Under the pieces are notes generated by a model. It was not told where the DNA came from and searched no databases. It saw only the letters and a list, made by a program, of their open reading frames with translations. From Legionella shakespearei DSM 23087 (lineage in GTDB: Bacteria; Pseudomonadota; Gammaproteobacteria; Legionellales; Legionellaceae), in assembly GCF_000373765.1 (NCBI RefSeq), contig NZ_KB892393.1, positions 1 through 64,000 of the forward strand: a stretch of 64,000 nt of DNA. Direction: 5' to 3'. The position numbers and the translations under genes are program-made. Positions 26,292 to 36,039 of the stretch are shown here, in pieces. Numbering within the stretch: the stretch's first letter is position 1; the number at the start of each line of letters is the position of its first letter.

Positions 26292-26867
26292 TTAATCAAG
26301 TAAAGCGGCTACTGGTGCATAACTTCTTCTGTGAATAGGACATGGTCCCAATTTGATTAATGCATCCCGGTGAGCCACAGTTGGATATCCTTTATGACCC
26401 GCAAAACCATAGCCAGGATACATCACATCCATTGCCTCCATTTCTTCATCACGAAGGACTTTGGCAAGTATTGATGCGGCACTGATGGCTGGAATCAAAC
26501 TGTCGCCCTGAACAATCGCTTTACAAGGAATATCAATCTCGGGAATATGAATTCCATCCACCAAAACACTCTGTGGTTTTACAGGTAAGGCCAGAATAGC
26601 TCTACGCATTGCCAACAAGGTAGCATGATGGATATTGAGTGTATCAATTTCCTCTACCTCTGCTCGACCATAAGCATAGGCATAAGCCTGTTCCTTAATC
26701 TTTAAAGAAAGCATTTTACGCTTTTTTTCAGTCAGTTTTTTAGAGTCATCAAGCCCCTCTATAGGCTCTTTGAGAATGACTGCTGCCGTAACAACTGCTC
26801 CTGCAAGCGGGCCGCGCCCTACTTCATCAACACCTGCTACCCGAATAAAATCATCTATAGCCAACAC
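26292..26867 (-). CDS. rnhB: Ribonuclease HII
   Basis: Cuts RNA in hybrids and removes single ribonucleotides from DNA. The 191-residue protein has the family start [17 protein letters not shown] with the catalytic Asp-Glu, [12 protein letters not shown], the Asp in VLVDG, and [12 protein letters not shown]. Length is normal. It stands as a single leftward gene between rodA and the rightward oxidoreductase-lpxB pair; in some proteobacteria rnhB follows lpxB directly, so its place here is close to that. Confidence 0.95.
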   Translation of the reverse strand: MLAIDDFIRVAGVDEVGRGPLAGAVVTAAVILKEPIEGLDDSKKLTEKKRKMLSLKIKEQAYAYAYGRAEVEEIDTLNIHHATLLAMRRAILALPVKPQSVLVDGIHIPEIDIPCKAIVQGDSLIPAISAASILAKVLRDEEMEAMDVMYPGYGFAGHKGYPTVAHRDALIKLGPCPIHRRSYAPVAALLD

Positions 26868-26990
26868 CCTGCTCCTTGTTATTATAATTTTTACGCTATC
26901 TTACAAACTCGGATAATACCTATATAAAATTGATTTATCATCCAGAAAATGCGATCATGCGTGCAAATAATTATCAAATGATACCCTTCT

Positions 26991-27956
26991 ATGAATAAAA
27001 TCCGCTGCGCAGTGATTGGTATCGGCTATCTTGGTCGATTTCATGCACAAAAATATCAACTATTACCCAATGCAGATCTGGTTGCAGTATGTGACGTGAA
27101 CCCGGATACTTGTGAGAAAGTGTCACAGGAACTGAATGTCGCAGCCTATTTTGATTACCATGACCTGGTGGGTAAAGTCGATGCCGTAAGTATTGCAGCA
27201 ACAACAAACAAGCATTATGAAATTGCCAAATTCTGTTTGGAGCATGGTATCCATGTTTTGATAGAGAAGCCAATCACAGAGACAGTCCTTCAGGCAGAAG
27301 AGTTAATCATGCTTGCTAAAAAGCATAATGTTAAACTGCAGGTCGGACATCTCGAACGATTTAATTCTGCACGTCTGGCTTTAGACCAATATCTTGAAAC
27401 CCCTTTGTTTATTGAATCCGAGCGACTTGCGCCTTTTAATCCACGCGGAACAGATGTTAACGTGATTCTCGATTTGATGATTCATGACATAGATATCATT
27501 CAGAATATGGTTAAAAGCCCTATTACTTCTATTGAAGCTCAAGGCACGCCAATCCTTACCAAAGCCATTGATATCGCTAATGCCCGCATCACCTTTGCAA
27601 ACCACTGTGTTGCAAATGTTACAGCAAGTCGCATTAGTTTTAAAACGGAACGCAAAACCAGAATTTTCCAGAATAACTCTTATATTTCAATTGATTACCA
27701 CAAAAAGCAGCTTGCTGTTTTCCAAAAAGGTGATGGTGAAATGTTCCCTGGAATTCCCGATATAAAAAGAGAACATCAGGAATTTGAAAACGGAGATGCC
27801 CTGCTAGAAGAAATTAAGGCATTTTTAAGCTGTATTGAACATAACGCCACGCCGCTTGTTACAGGTGAAGAAGGACGATATGCTCTTGAAACTGCGGAGC
27901 GAATCACTTCGTTAATTAACAGTAACCTGACTGAACTCCATGCAGAAAGAATATAA
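26991..27956 (+). CDS. Gfo/Idh/MocA-family oxidoreductase, possible GnnA (UDP-GlcNAc 3-dehydrogenase)
   Basis: NAD(P)-dependent sugar oxidoreductase. The 321-residue protein has the Rossmann motif GIGYLGRFHA near residue 10, the family's EKP in VLIEKPIT, and a C-terminal beta-sheet domain (HDIDIIQNMV). Its last 17 bases overlap the lpxB start, so the two are translationally coupled and probably act in one pathway. Legionella lipid A uses 2,3-diamino-2,3-dideoxyglucose, whose precursor needs GnnA (this family) plus the aminotransferase GnnB. GnnA is therefore a reasoned guess; no GnnB is seen nearby. Confidence 0.75.
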   Translation: MNKIRCAVIGIGYLGRFHAQKYQLLPNADLVAVCDVNPDTCEKVSQELNVAAYFDYHDLVGKVDAVSIAATTNKHYEIAKFCLEHGIHVLIEKPITETVLQAEELIMLAKKHNVKLQVGHLERFNSARLALDQYLETPLFIESERLAPFNPRGTDVNVILDLMIHDIDIIQNMVKSPITSIEAQGTPILTKAIDIANARITFANHCVANVTASRISFKTERKTRIFQNNSYISIDYHKKQLAVFQKGDGEMFPGIPDIKREHQEFENGDALLEEIKAFLSCIEHNATPLVTGEEGRYALETAERITSLINSNLTELHAERI

Positions 27957-29085
27957 ACATGTAGTCATAATTGCTGGTGAAGAGTCTGGTGATATACACG
28001 CAGCGTCCCTTATAAAGCAATTAAAGTCAGCCCATCCCGATATTAAAATAAGCGGGATTGGTGGTAAGCATATGGATGCAGCGGGAGCTGAACTCATCTC
28101 TGATCTTGCTCGTTACGGGGTCACAGGGCTAACTGAAGTAGTACGCTATTTGAAAATACTTCGTGATGCCTTTCTGGCGATAAAAAAGCATTTAAACGAC
28201 AGCAAGCCCGACTTACTTATTCTGGTAGATTATCCAGGATTTAACTTAAGGCTTGCAAAATACGCCAAGCAGGAATTAGGCTTAAAAATAATTTACTACA
28301 TCAGCCCGCAAATCTGGGCCTGGAAGGCAAACCGTATTCATTTGATAAAGAAATGTGTTGATAGAATGGCGGTCATCCTGCCTTTCGAGAAAAACATTTA
28401 TGATAAAGCAGGAGTCCCTGTCAGTTTTGTTGGCCATCCTCTGGTAGAAAAAATGGCTTCAAGCCCTGATCTTGTGACCAGTAGAAAAGCTCTTGAATTG
28501 CCTTTGAATGCGACAATAATAGCCCTTCTTCCCGGAAGCCGTACGCATGAAATTGAACGTCATATGCCAGTACTTCATGATACAGTGAAACTTCTGTTGC
28601 AAAAAAAGCCTGAACTTAAGTTCATAATACCTATAGCAGGTACTATTAATCCGCAAAAAATTAAATCGTATTTTTCAGGCACCTCTTTGCCGGTAACTTT
28701 TATTTCTGGAAAATCAATAGAATGTATGGCGGCAGCTGATTTTGTTATTGTTGCTTCAGGAACTGCATCGCTGGAATGCGCTTTGTTGGAAAAGCCAATG
28801 TGCATTATTTATAAATCATCCTTTCTAACCTATCATGCTGCCATGAAATTGATAAAGGTAAAATTTTTGGGATTATGCAACTTGCTGGTTAATAAAATGA
28901 TGGTTCCCGAATTTTTGCAATATGATTGTAACGCTATTGAATTATCAAGATATATTTTAAATTTCTATCAGGATTCAACCCAGCCGCGGAAAATGATCGA
29001 CCAACTCTCCGCTCTGAAAGAGTCTTTGTCATCAAATAAATCTGACTGCTCCTTGTTTGATCTTGTAGAGAGTGAATTGCCCTAA
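27940..29085 (+). CDS. lpxB: Lipid-A-disaccharide synthase
   Basis: GT19 glycosyltransferase that joins lipid X and UDP-diacylglucosamine to the lipid A disaccharide on the inner membrane. The 381-residue protein has IAGEESGDIHAASLI at its start, VDYPGFNLRLA, YYISPQIWAWK, FVGHPLVEKM, LLPGSRTHEIERH and ASGTASLECAL, all landmarks of LpxB. Full length. It overlaps the upstream oxidoreductase gene and is not beside lpxA or fabZ. Confidence 0.96.
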   Translation: MQKEYKHVVIIAGEESGDIHAASLIKQLKSAHPDIKISGIGGKHMDAAGAELISDLARYGVTGLTEVVRYLKILRDAFLAIKKHLNDSKPDLLILVDYPGFNLRLAKYAKQELGLKIIYYISPQIWAWKANRIHLIKKCVDRMAVILPFEKNIYDKAGVPVSFVGHPLVEKMASSPDLVTSRKALELPLNATIIALLPGSRTHEIERHMPVLHDTVKLLLQKKPELKFIIPIAGTINPQKIKSYFSGTSLPVTFISGKSIECMAAADFVIVASGTASLECALLEKPMCIIYKSSFLTYHAAMKLIKVKFLGLCNLLVNKMMVPEFLQYDCNAIELSRYILNFYQDSTQPRKMIDQLSALKESLSSNKSDCSLFDLVESELP

Positions 29086-29211
29086 ATAAATGCATAGTTT
29101 TCGCTTGAAAATCTAGATAATCAATTAACCTTCATGTACAATTAATTTTGCTTTCATTTACAAATGTAGGCAATTGGACTGTACGATTTAATTAATAATA
29201 AGGAAGTTAAG

Positions 29212-29508
29212 ATGAATGTCATTGATACACAAGCGACTACTCAATCCACAAAACAAGAACAAGGTTTGCAGGATTTAGTATATAGTTTGGTTACCCGCTT
29301 TCTTGCTGAAAATAAAACAAAATCAATTGATGATCTTTATGACATGATATTGTCAGAAGTTGAGCCACCATTGCTACAGGCTGTTATGGAAAAACGCCGT
29401 GGCAATCAATTACAAGCAGCTAAAATGCTAGGCATAAGCCGTGGCACAATCAGAAAGAAACTACAAAGATACTTCGGTACCAAATACTTCCGCTTAACTG
29501 ACGAATAA
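29212..29508 (+). CDS. fis: DNA-binding protein Fis
   Basis: Nucleoid protein that bends DNA and controls growth-phase-dependent genes. The 98-residue product has the complete Fis C-terminal HTH (GNQLQAAKMLGISRGTIRKK, about residues 65-84). AAGGAAG lies about 6-12 bases before the ATG. Legionella species carry more than one Fis paralog; which one this is cannot be told here. Transcribed alone, ending at the hairpin at 29530. Confidence 0.93.
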   Translation: MNVIDTQATTQSTKQEQGLQDLVYSLVTRFLAENKTKSIDDLYDMILSEVEPPLLQAVMEKRRGNQLQAAKMLGISRGTIRKKLQRYFGTKYFRLTDE

Positions 29509-29529
29509 GGGAAACCTTAAAATAAAAAA

Positions 29530-29552
29530 GGCTCGATTTCGAGCCTTTTTTA
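29530..29552 (+). terminator. Rho-independent terminator of fis
   Basis: GGCTCGA and TCGAGCC form a 7-bp stem with a two-base loop, followed by seven T and preceded by A residues, 22 bp after the fis stop. Confidence 0.92.
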
Positions 29553-29587
29553 TTGAATGCTAAATCATGCTCTGTGCCGCAACAAAA

Positions 29588-29682
29588 GTTCCGCTTCCTG
29601 ACGGTCGCGGCTCGGTTTTCGTGTGTTCGTATATACTTCATCGTGCACCGGACACCGAGCCGCGACCGTCAGGAAGCGGAAC
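29588..29682. repeat. GC-rich 95-bp hairpin element (family C)
   Basis: Perfect 28-bp arms (GTTCCGCTTCCTGACGGTCG plus CGGCTCGG, and their complement) surround a 39-nt loop containing CGTGTGTTCG and CATCGTGCACCGG. The loop is conserved in the copy at 32100-32194 and, in reverse complement, at 56461-56554. Flanks are also shared (TGTGCCGCAACAAAA before the left arm). No open frame of interest. Confidence 0.85.
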
Positions 29683-29723
29683 AGTTATGCTGGCGGGCTC
29701 AGGGCAACAATTAAATCTCAATT

Positions 29724-29800
29724 CCCGGTTACGAGCAACCGGGCTACGTCTTGGTCGGTGGTATCAATCTAATCGTAGCCCGGCCTGCTTGCCGCCGGGA
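29724..29800. repeat. Pair of family D REP-like hairpins in opposite orientation
   Basis: CCCGGTTACGAGCAACCGGG then CTAC (29724-29747) and GTAGCCCGGCCTGCTTGCCG followed by CCGGGA (29775-29800) face each other across 27 bp, like a bacterial interspersed mosaic element. They complete the 29509-29815 gap between fis and htpG. Confidence 0.75.
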
Positions 29801-29815
29801 TCTTCGATATGAGAA

Positions 29816-31684
29816 CTACGACAAAACCAGCAGTTTATTGACTCGGTTAACGAAATCGGCTGGATTATCCAATTGGCCGCCTTCAGCCAAAACAGCCTGT
29901 TCGAAGAGCATAACCACCCATAACTCAAATTGGCTATCATCCTGAATGTCATGCAAACGCTTGATTAGAGCGTGTTCAGGGTTAATTTCAAATATGGGTT
30001 TGCTTACTGGAACCTGCTGACCTGCGGCCTGCAGAATTCGTTGCATTTCAAGCCCCATATCCTGCTCATCGGCGATAATACAGGCTGGTGAGTCCGTCAG
30101 ACGATGGGTAACAAGCACATCTTTAACCCGTTCATCCAAAACTTTTTTAATGTGATTGATCAAAGGCTCTAAAGTCTTTTCCTGCTCTTTAATTTGCTCA
30201 CTGGATTCATCATCCAAATCAATTTTACCTTTGGAAATAGATTGCAGCTTTTTATCCGCAAATTCATTCATGTAACCAACCAGCCACTCATCAATCTTGT
30301 CGCTGAGCAGTAATACTTCGATACCTTTCTTCCTGAATATTTCCAAATGGGGACTGTTTTTAGCCGCGTTATAACTGGAAGCAGTAATGTAATAAATCTT
30401 GTCTTGTCCTTCTTTCATACGACTTACGTATTCTTCCAAAGAAACATCCTGCTTTTCTGAACCACTGGCAGTCGTGGCGAAACGCAATAATTTGGCAATT
30501 GCTTCTTTGTTGGCAAAATCCTCAACTGGCCCTTCTTTCAACACCAAGCCAAATTCATCCCAGAATTTCTGATAATTTTCTTTATCATCCTTACTCATTT
30601 TTTCGAGCATGGATAAAACACGTTTGGTACATGCAGCACGAATACTGTCGACCTGTTTGTTATCCTGTAAGATTTCACGTGACACGTTAAGCGGCAAATC
30701 ACTGGCATCCACAATACCCTTTACGAAACGCAGGTAGCGAGGTAAAAACTGAGTAGCGTCATCCATAATGAATACGCGTTTCACATACAGTTTCAAACCA
30801 TGTTTGACTTCCTGTTGCCAAAGATCGTAGGGGGCGTGCGCAGGAATATAGAGTAAAGTTATGTATTCATGCTTGCCTTCTACATGATTATGAGACCAAA
30901 TCAGTGGGTCACGATAATCATGAGAAATATGCTTGTAAAGCTGTTTGTAGTCTTCATCGGAAATATCAGATTTCTGCATAGTCCATAATGCTGTAGCTTT
31001 ATTTACTGTTTCAAACTCATCGGATTCTTTGCCTTCTTCTGCCGTCTTTTTCATGACTATAGGCCAGCAAATATGATCCGAGTATTTACTGATAATGCTG
31101 CGAATACGCCACTCGCTTAAGAACTCGTCATCATCGGCTTTTAAGTGCAACGTAATTTCTGTGCCGCGTGATGCTTTCTTTTCATAGCCTATAGTAAATT
31201 CGCCATCACCATTAGATTCCCAGATTACGCCTTCTTCTGGTTTTAAGCCCGCACGACGGCTTTTTACGGTAACTCTATCAGCAACTATGAAGGCAGAATA
31301 AAAGCCGACTCCGAACTGACCAATCAGTTGTGAGTCTTTTGCGCTTTCACCCGTTAGCTGGCTCATGAATTCTTTGGTTCCTGACTTGGCAATGGTTCCT
31401 AAGTTTTCTACGACTTCATCCCAACTCATGCCAATTCCATTATCTTTAATAGTAATGGTTTTTAATTTTTCATTGGTTTCAATGGTAATTTTCAAATCAG
31501 AATCATTTTCAAAAAGAGAACCATTAGAAAGAGCCAGGAATCGCAATTTATCCAGGGCATCTGAGGCATTTGAAATGAGCTCGCGGAGAAAGATCTCCTT
31601 GTTGCTATACAGCGAATGGATCACCAAATGAAGCATTTGCTTCACTTCAGTTTGAAAACCCATAGTTTGTTGCTTACTAGCCAT
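29816..31684 (-). CDS. htpG: Chaperone HtpG (bacterial Hsp90)
   Basis: ATP-dependent dimeric chaperone of the cytoplasm. The 622-residue protein has the GHKL ATPase domain: [26 protein letters not shown] and [15 protein letters not shown]. The middle domain ([10 protein letters not shown]) and the C-terminal dimerisation domain follow, with no EEVD tail, as expected for bacteria. Length is standard. A heat-shock-type promoter lies about 45-75 bp upstream. Confidence 0.97.
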   Translation of the reverse strand: MASKQQTMGFQTEVKQMLHLVIHSLYSNKEIFLRELISNASDALDKLRFLALSNGSLFENDSDLKITIETNEKLKTITIKDNGIGMSWDEVVENLGTIAKSGTKEFMSQLTGESAKDSQLIGQFGVGFYSAFIVADRVTVKSRRAGLKPEEGVIWESNGDGEFTIGYEKKASRGTEITLHLKADDDEFLSEWRIRSIISKYSDHICWPIVMKKTAEEGKESDEFETVNKATALWTMQKSDISDEDYKQLYKHISHDYRDPLIWSHNHVEGKHEYITLLYIPAHAPYDLWQQEVKHGLKLYVKRVFIMDDATQFLPRYLRFVKGIVDASDLPLNVSREILQDNKQVDSIRAACTKRVLSMLEKMSKDDKENYQKFWDEFGLVLKEGPVEDFANKEAIAKLLRFATTASGSEKQDVSLEEYVSRMKEGQDKIYYITASSYNAAKNSPHLEIFRKKGIEVLLLSDKIDEWLVGYMNEFADKKLQSISKGKIDLDDESSEQIKEQEKTLEPLINHIKKVLDERVKDVLVTHRLTDSPACIIADEQDMGLEMQRILQAAGQQVPVSKPIFEINPEHALIKRLHDIQDDSQFELWVVMLFEQAVLAEGGQLDNPADFVNRVNKLLVLS

Positions 31685-31726
31685 TGACTACTCTCCTATT
31701 TCGCATTTACTTGAATATTTAGACCA

Positions 31727-31758
31727 TATTAGGGTGGATTAGGAAATTTCAAGGGGAG
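31727..31758 (-). promoter_or_regulatory. Sigma-32-like heat-shock promoter of htpG
   Basis: Read on the minus strand, CTCCCCTTGAA is followed after 13 bases by CCCTAATA. This is close to the E. coli sigma-32 pattern (CCCTTGAA, 13-17 bases, CCCCATTTA). It lies upstream of htpG, a classic heat-shock gene. Assignment is by pattern only. Confidence 0.72.
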
Positions 31759-31806
31759 AAAATAAATTTAAGTTAGTGCAATCTGACACTGAATTAACCC
31801 CCACCC

Positions 31807-31909
31807 ACGTCGTCCTGAGCGCGTCTTTTTGCGCGAAGGACCTCCAAATACTGGCACCATGCCGCTTTCAGGAGATCCTTCGCGCAAAAAGACGCGCTCA
31901 GGACGACGT
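31807..31909. repeat. 103-bp palindromic element (family A), inverted loop
   Basis: Same arms as at 2524-2626 with one or two changes (GGACCTCC in the left arm). The loop sequence, TGGCACCATGCCGCTTTC, is the reverse complement of the loop at 2524, so the element lies in the opposite orientation. Part of a repeat-filled gap (31685-32245) that has no gene. Confidence 0.85.
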
Positions 31910-31949
31910 GTATCGGGGAATGTAGAAGAGTCAGCTGCTTGCAACGAGC

Positions 31950-31975
31950 GTAGCTCGGTCAGCTTGCAGCCGGGA
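31950..31975. repeat. REP-like hairpin, family D, diverged
   Basis: GTAGCTCGGTCAGCTTGC followed by AGCCGGGA; a mutated copy of the unit at 17466-17491. Confidence 0.6.
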
Positions 31976-32099
31976 TCGAGCCACTACAAATCCCGGTTTG
32001 ACTATTCTACACATCTCTGAGAACACAATCTGGAGTTGACTCCGACATCCGAGGGTTCCATGGGTTCAGTGTGAAAACACCGTCCCTGCCAGTATAACG

Positions 32100-32194
32100 G
32101 TTCCGCTTCCTGACGGTCGCGGCTCGGTTTTCGTGCGTTCGTATTGACTTCATCGTGCACCGGAAACCGAGCCGCGACCGTGAGGGAGCGGAAC
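32100..32194. repeat. GC-rich 95-bp hairpin element (family C)
   Basis: Arms of 28 bp with one mismatch; the loop is nearly the same as at 29588-29682 (CGTGCGTTCG, CATCGTGCACCGG). The right flank TTTTGTTGAGGTACAGCG matches flanks of the other copies, so the conserved unit is longer than the hairpin itself. Confidence 0.85.
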
Positions 32195-32245
32195 TTTTGT
32201 TGAGGTACAGCGTCTGATTTAGTATTGATGTACGGCACAGCCAAT

Positions 32246-33148
32246 TCATTCTAAATCGAAGCCGGCCATAGTTAAGGTGCCTCCGGAATGGATTATGAGA
32301 ACATTTCCACCAAGACCCTCGTCTTCGATATAACGCCTTGACTCATGAAATAATTTTGCTGAGTAAATGGGATCGGCTAAAATCCCCTCTTCAAGTGCCA
32401 TGCGCCTTATTTCCTGCTTTATTTCCTTATTAACAGAACCGAAGGATTTTGCTGTTTTTGGATAGAAGCTGTGGCTTTGCTCAGGAATTTCACCAATCCA
32501 GCTTATTAGTTTTTTTCTATAAGTTTCTTCATCGTCAGCCAATAATAAAACATGGATTTCTGCTTGATGCTTTAAATCGGTCATACCTTTAATCAGTGCC
32601 GCAGCACTGAAACCTGTTCCGGCATCAACGAAAATATGCTGGAAGTGTAGTCCTAAATGCCGCTCATTATCTTGTATGTCATGAGCAATACTCATAGCCC
32701 CAGTCATGGCTTCTGTCACACTTGCCCCCTCTGTCACCACATATCCGGGCTCATCGAGTGTTTTGAGGTGCTTATAGGCGATTTCTTCAACTTTCGGCCA
32801 TTCATCTCGATCAATCCAGATGATTTCATCCTCATGAAGAAAAAGCGAGCTTAATCTGAAATTGCCTTGAATAACCTGGTTTCTCGGTTTAAGCAAGAAT
32901 GCTGTAACCTTTAATTGAAACTCTCTTGCCATTTGCAAAGCTGCAAGCAAATTATTAGATTGCGGTCCGGCAATGATTAATAAATGTTTTACTCCATTTT
33001 GCATCAAATAAGGCATCAGACTGGAATACTTACGCAATTTGGAACCGCTGATGCCACATCCCAACTCATCATCCCTTTTTACGTAACACTGTACACCCTT
33101 ATTTGGGAAATGATTCAGCTTATGGACGCGGCTTGATAAGTTCCACAT
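32246..33148 (-). CDS. PLP-dependent D-cysteine desulfhydrase / ACC deaminase family protein
   Basis: Fold-type II PLP enzyme. The 300-residue protein has the family's KRDDELG (residues 24-30), the Schiff-base lysine in GSKLRKY, AGPQSNN for substrate binding, and a glycine-rich phosphate loop in DAGTGFSAAAL. Members deaminate D-cysteine or 1-aminocyclopropane-1-carboxylate, but many have other roles, and the substrate is not predictable here. The protein is somewhat shorter than characterised members (about 330). yaaA lies 8 bp upstream in the same direction. Confidence 0.82.
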   Translation of the reverse strand: MWNLSSRVHKLNHFPNKGVQCYVKRDDELGCGISGSKLRKYSSLMPYLMQNGVKHLLIIAGPQSNNLLAALQMAREFQLKVTAFLLKPRNQVIQGNFRLSSLFLHEDEIIWIDRDEWPKVEEIAYKHLKTLDEPGYVVTEGASVTEAMTGAMSIAHDIQDNERHLGLHFQHIFVDAGTGFSAAALIKGMTDLKHQAEIHVLLLADDEETYRKKLISWIGEIPEQSHSFYPKTAKSFGSVNKEIKQEIRRMALEEGILADPIYSAKLFHESRRYIEDEGLGGNVLIIHSGGTLTMAGFDLE

Positions 33149-33156
33149 AAGAAAGC

Positions 33157-33927
33157 CTATCCGCGGATGAAGTCCAGATGATGTTCTGTAGAAGATTCGC
33201 TATTGAAACGATAACCTGATTCAGAGAAGTCTTTAAGTTGTTCAGGCTTATCTATTCTATTTTGCATCATAAATCGAGCCATCATCCCCCTGGCTTTTTT
33301 CGCATAAATTCCAATCATTTTAATTTGCTGGTTCTTGCGCTCATAAAAATTAATCGTTAAAACAGGATAATTCAGTTTTTTCTCATCAACCGCTTTAAAA
33401 TATTCTGTAGAAGCCAAATTGATTAAAACAGGTTTATCATGAGATGCCAATTCTTTATTTAAAGCCTTGGTTATCGTATCTCGCCAATAAGCATATAGAG
33501 TATCACCCCTGGGATTTGTCAAATGAACACCCATTTCCAACCGGTATGGCTGAATCATATCCAGCGGTTTGAGCATGCCATACAATCCCGACAAAATAGC
33601 TAAATGACTTTGTGAAAAAGCAACATCTTCGCTACTCCATTTAATTGCCTCTAAACCTTGATAGACGTCACCCTGAAATAAAAAAAGCGCAGGATACTCG
33701 GTGGGGGCATTACCTGGTTTCAAATGAAAATTCTGATATCTGTCGTAGTTGAGTACTGCAAGGTTATGGGATAAATCCATTAAACCGGCAATCTGTTCCA
33801 CAGACTTTGTTTTCATAATTTTAACCAGTTCCTCGGTTTCTTTAAGGAACATAGGCTCTGTTGTGTCACAATCCAACGGTTTTGTGTTCGTTAACAGCTT
33901 TTTAGCAGGTGATAATAGAGTGAGCAT
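33157..33927 (-). CDS. yaaA: Peroxide stress protein YaaA
   Basis: UPF0246/DUF328 protein that limits free iron and oxidative DNA damage in E. coli. The 256-residue product starts with the typical LTLLSPAKKL and has AILSGLYGMLKPLD, PYRLEMG, NLASTEYFKAV and KKARGMMARFM, matching the family over its whole length. Lies between the DUF4124 gene (2 bp gap upstream) and the PLP enzyme gene, all leftward. Confidence 0.95.
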   Translation of the reverse strand: MLTLLSPAKKLLTNTKPLDCDTTEPMFLKETEELVKIMKTKSVEQIAGLMDLSHNLAVLNYDRYQNFHLKPGNAPTEYPALFLFQGDVYQGLEAIKWSSEDVAFSQSHLAILSGLYGMLKPLDMIQPYRLEMGVHLTNPRGDTLYAYWRDTITKALNKELASHDKPVLINLASTEYFKAVDEKKLNYPVLTINFYERKNQQIKMIGIYAKKARGMMARFMMQNRIDKPEQLKDFSESGYRFNSESSTEHHLDFIRG

Positions 33928-33929
33928 AA

Positions 33930-34526
33930 TTATTTGTTGCCTGTAGTACCAGCAGCATTGCCAGCATTATTATTAACGGGTGTACCCGCCTTGTTACTTC
34001 CCCCCATACCAACACGGGGTCGGTGCATAAAAATAGTGATAGGATCGCTGGTAAGAAGCACTTCGCCTGCGGCATTAATCACTTGCACGGCAATGGTATG
34101 TTGTCCTCTGTAAATTCCATTTAATTGGAAAAGCGTATTAGGCTGAGGCTCACCCATGGGAGCTCCATCAAAAACCATTTGCAACATATCTCCATCCACC
34201 AGAGCAGGCTCCAGTTCTACGGCAACTACTACATAGCCCTGATTATTGCGGATGGTCGCTTCATTCAGCGGTTGCATTATAGAAACTTTAGTGTATTTGG
34301 GATCACCAGGAACCGAAGTTTTTTTCGGTTCCTGAGGAGTTACAGGAGTTTGTGATACTGGTGGTGAAAAACTTTGTGCTTCAGGAACCTCGACTTTTTT
34401 AGCACCCGAATGCGGATTATCGCTGAAATGAACCACTCCCTGACTATCAGTCCATTTGAAAATCTGCGCCTGCGATGTACTGACTAACGCCATAAGTAAA
34501 GCCGCCAACACTCGTATTTTCATCAC
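33930..34526 (-). CDS. Secreted DUF4124-domain protein
   Basis: Envelope protein of unknown role. The 198-residue product has a signal peptide (cut near STSQA, residue 20), then the DUF4124 motif FKWTDSQGVVHFSDNP, a proline-rich linker, an Ig-like beta region (about 75-165), and a low-complexity Gly/Asn/Ala tail. Such proteins often stand next to glnA in gammaproteobacteria, as here (8 bp after the glnA stop), which suggests co-transcription. Confidence 0.85.
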   Translation of the reverse strand: MMKIRVLAALLMALVSTSQAQIFKWTDSQGVVHFSDNPHSGAKKVEVPEAQSFSPPVSQTPVTPQEPKKTSVPGDPKYTKVSIMQPLNEATIRNNQGYVVVAVELEPALVDGDMLQMVFDGAPMGEPQPNTLFQLNGIYRGQHTIAVQVINAAGEVLLTSDPITIFMHRPRVGMGGSNKAGTPVNNNAGNAAGTTGNK

Positions 34527-34534
34527 CTTTATCC

Positions 34535-35944
34535 TTAAAGACTATAATACAGTTCGAACTCGTAAGGATGAGTCAAACTTCTTATTTTAGATATTTCTTC
34601 TTCTTTCATATCAATGTAATTGTTGATGAAATCCCTGCTAAATACATCACCTTGCAACAGGTATTCATGATCCGCTCTTAAATTAGCCATCGCATCTTCC
34701 AGAGAAGCACAAACTGTTGGTACATCAACCAGCTCTTCAGGTGGTAAATCGTACAAGTCTTTATCCATAGCCTGACCGGGATGAATTTTCTTCTGAATGC
34801 CGTCAAGGCCAGCCATCATCATGGCAGAAAAGGCAAGATATGGGTTAGCGGTAGGATCCGGGAAACGTACCTCTATACGGCGTGCTTTTGGATTATTCAC
34901 GTGCGGAATACGAATTGCTGCAGAACGGTTACGTGCAGAATAAGCCAGTAATACAGGTGCTTCAAATCCAGGAACCAAACGTTTGTAGCTGTTAGTAGAT
35001 GGATTGGTAAAGGCGTTTAATGAACGTGCATGCTTAATGATACCGCCTATGTAATATAAGGCTGTTTCAGACAAGCCTGCGTATTGGTCACCTGAGAATA
35101 AATTCTTTCCGTCTTTGGTCAGCGACTGATGACAGTGCATGCCACTTCCGTTATCCCCTACCAGTGGCTTAGGCATAAAAGTAGCTGTCTTGCCGTAGTT
35201 ATGAGCCACGTTATGAATGACGTATTTTAAAATTTGTATCTCATCTGCTTTTTTGGTCAGCGTATTAAAGCGTGTCGCTACTTCACACTGGTTAGCAGTA
35301 GCCACTTCATGGTGATGCGCTTCAACAACTGTTCCCAGACTTTCTAAAGTCATGCAGATGGCAGAACGTATGTCATGAGAAGAATCAACTGGAGGAACCG
35401 GGAAATAACCGCCTTTTAATGGGGGACGATGACCTATATTTCCGCCTTCCATTTCCTTTCCGGAATTCCAGTGTGCTTCATCCGAGTCTATCTTGTAAAA
35501 AGCACCACTGATTCCTGTTTCCCATTGAACGTTGTCAAAGAGGAAAAATTCTGGTTCCGGGCCAAAGTTTACTTCATCAGCCAGGCCTGTAGATTTCAAA
35601 TATGCTTCTGCGCGCTGAGCAACTGAGCGTGGGCAACGGTCGTATCCCATCATCGTTTGCGGGTCTACTACGTTGCAACGCAAAAATAGGGTATTATCCT
35701 GAAAGAACGGGTCAAACTTTAATGTATCCAAATCAGGCATCAATGCTAAATCTGACTGGTGGATTTTTTGCCATCCCTTGAAAGATGAGCCATCAATCAT
35801 TTTACCATTCTCAATAAAATCATCATCAACAGCTGACACTGGAATGGTAATATGCTGCTCTTTACCGCGGATGTCGGTAAATCTCAGATCTATAAATTTT
35901 GCATCATGTTCCTTAATTGCCTCAAGCACTACATTTTTACTCAT
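34535..35944 (-). CDS. glnA: Glutamine synthetase, type I
   Basis: Makes glutamine from glutamate, ammonia and ATP; dodecamer in the cytoplasm. The 469-residue protein has the beta-Grasp start [25 protein letters not shown], the metal and substrate motifs [33 protein letters not shown], and Y398 in DLYDLPPEE, the adenylylation site of the GSI-beta class, so it is probably controlled by GlnE. GGAG lies 8-11 bases before the ATG. Divergent from lspF. glnL/glnG are not alongside. Confidence 0.97.
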   Translation of the reverse strand: MSKNVVLEAIKEHDAKFIDLRFTDIRGKEQHITIPVSAVDDDFIENGKMIDGSSFKGWQKIHQSDLALMPDLDTLKFDPFFQDNTLFLRCNVVDPQTMMGYDRCPRSVAQRAEAYLKSTGLADEVNFGPEPEFFLFDNVQWETGISGAFYKIDSDEAHWNSGKEMEGGNIGHRPPLKGGYFPVPPVDSSHDIRSAICMTLESLGTVVEAHHHEVATANQCEVATRFNTLTKKADEIQILKYVIHNVAHNYGKTATFMPKPLVGDNGSGMHCHQSLTKDGKNLFSGDQYAGLSETALYYIGGIIKHARSLNAFTNPSTNSYKRLVPGFEAPVLLAYSARNRSAAIRIPHVNNPKARRIEVRFPDPTANPYLAFSAMMMAGLDGIQKKIHPGQAMDKDLYDLPPEELVDVPTVCASLEDAMANLRADHEYLLQGDVFSRDFINNYIDMKEEEISKIRSLTHPYEFELYYSL

Positions 35945-36039
35945 CTTTAGTCTCCAGGATAGTCCTCAGATAGTTTACCTTAAGTGACAGATGAATCCCA
36001 ATAGATTACACTCTAGTTTTTAACTCTATTAAAATTAAT

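Noticed and set aside
29567-29812. Short open frames through the hairpins after fis
   Set aside because: They translate the GC-rich and REP-like repeats; similar peptides appear at 32002-32249 for the same reason. Repeat-derived, not genes.
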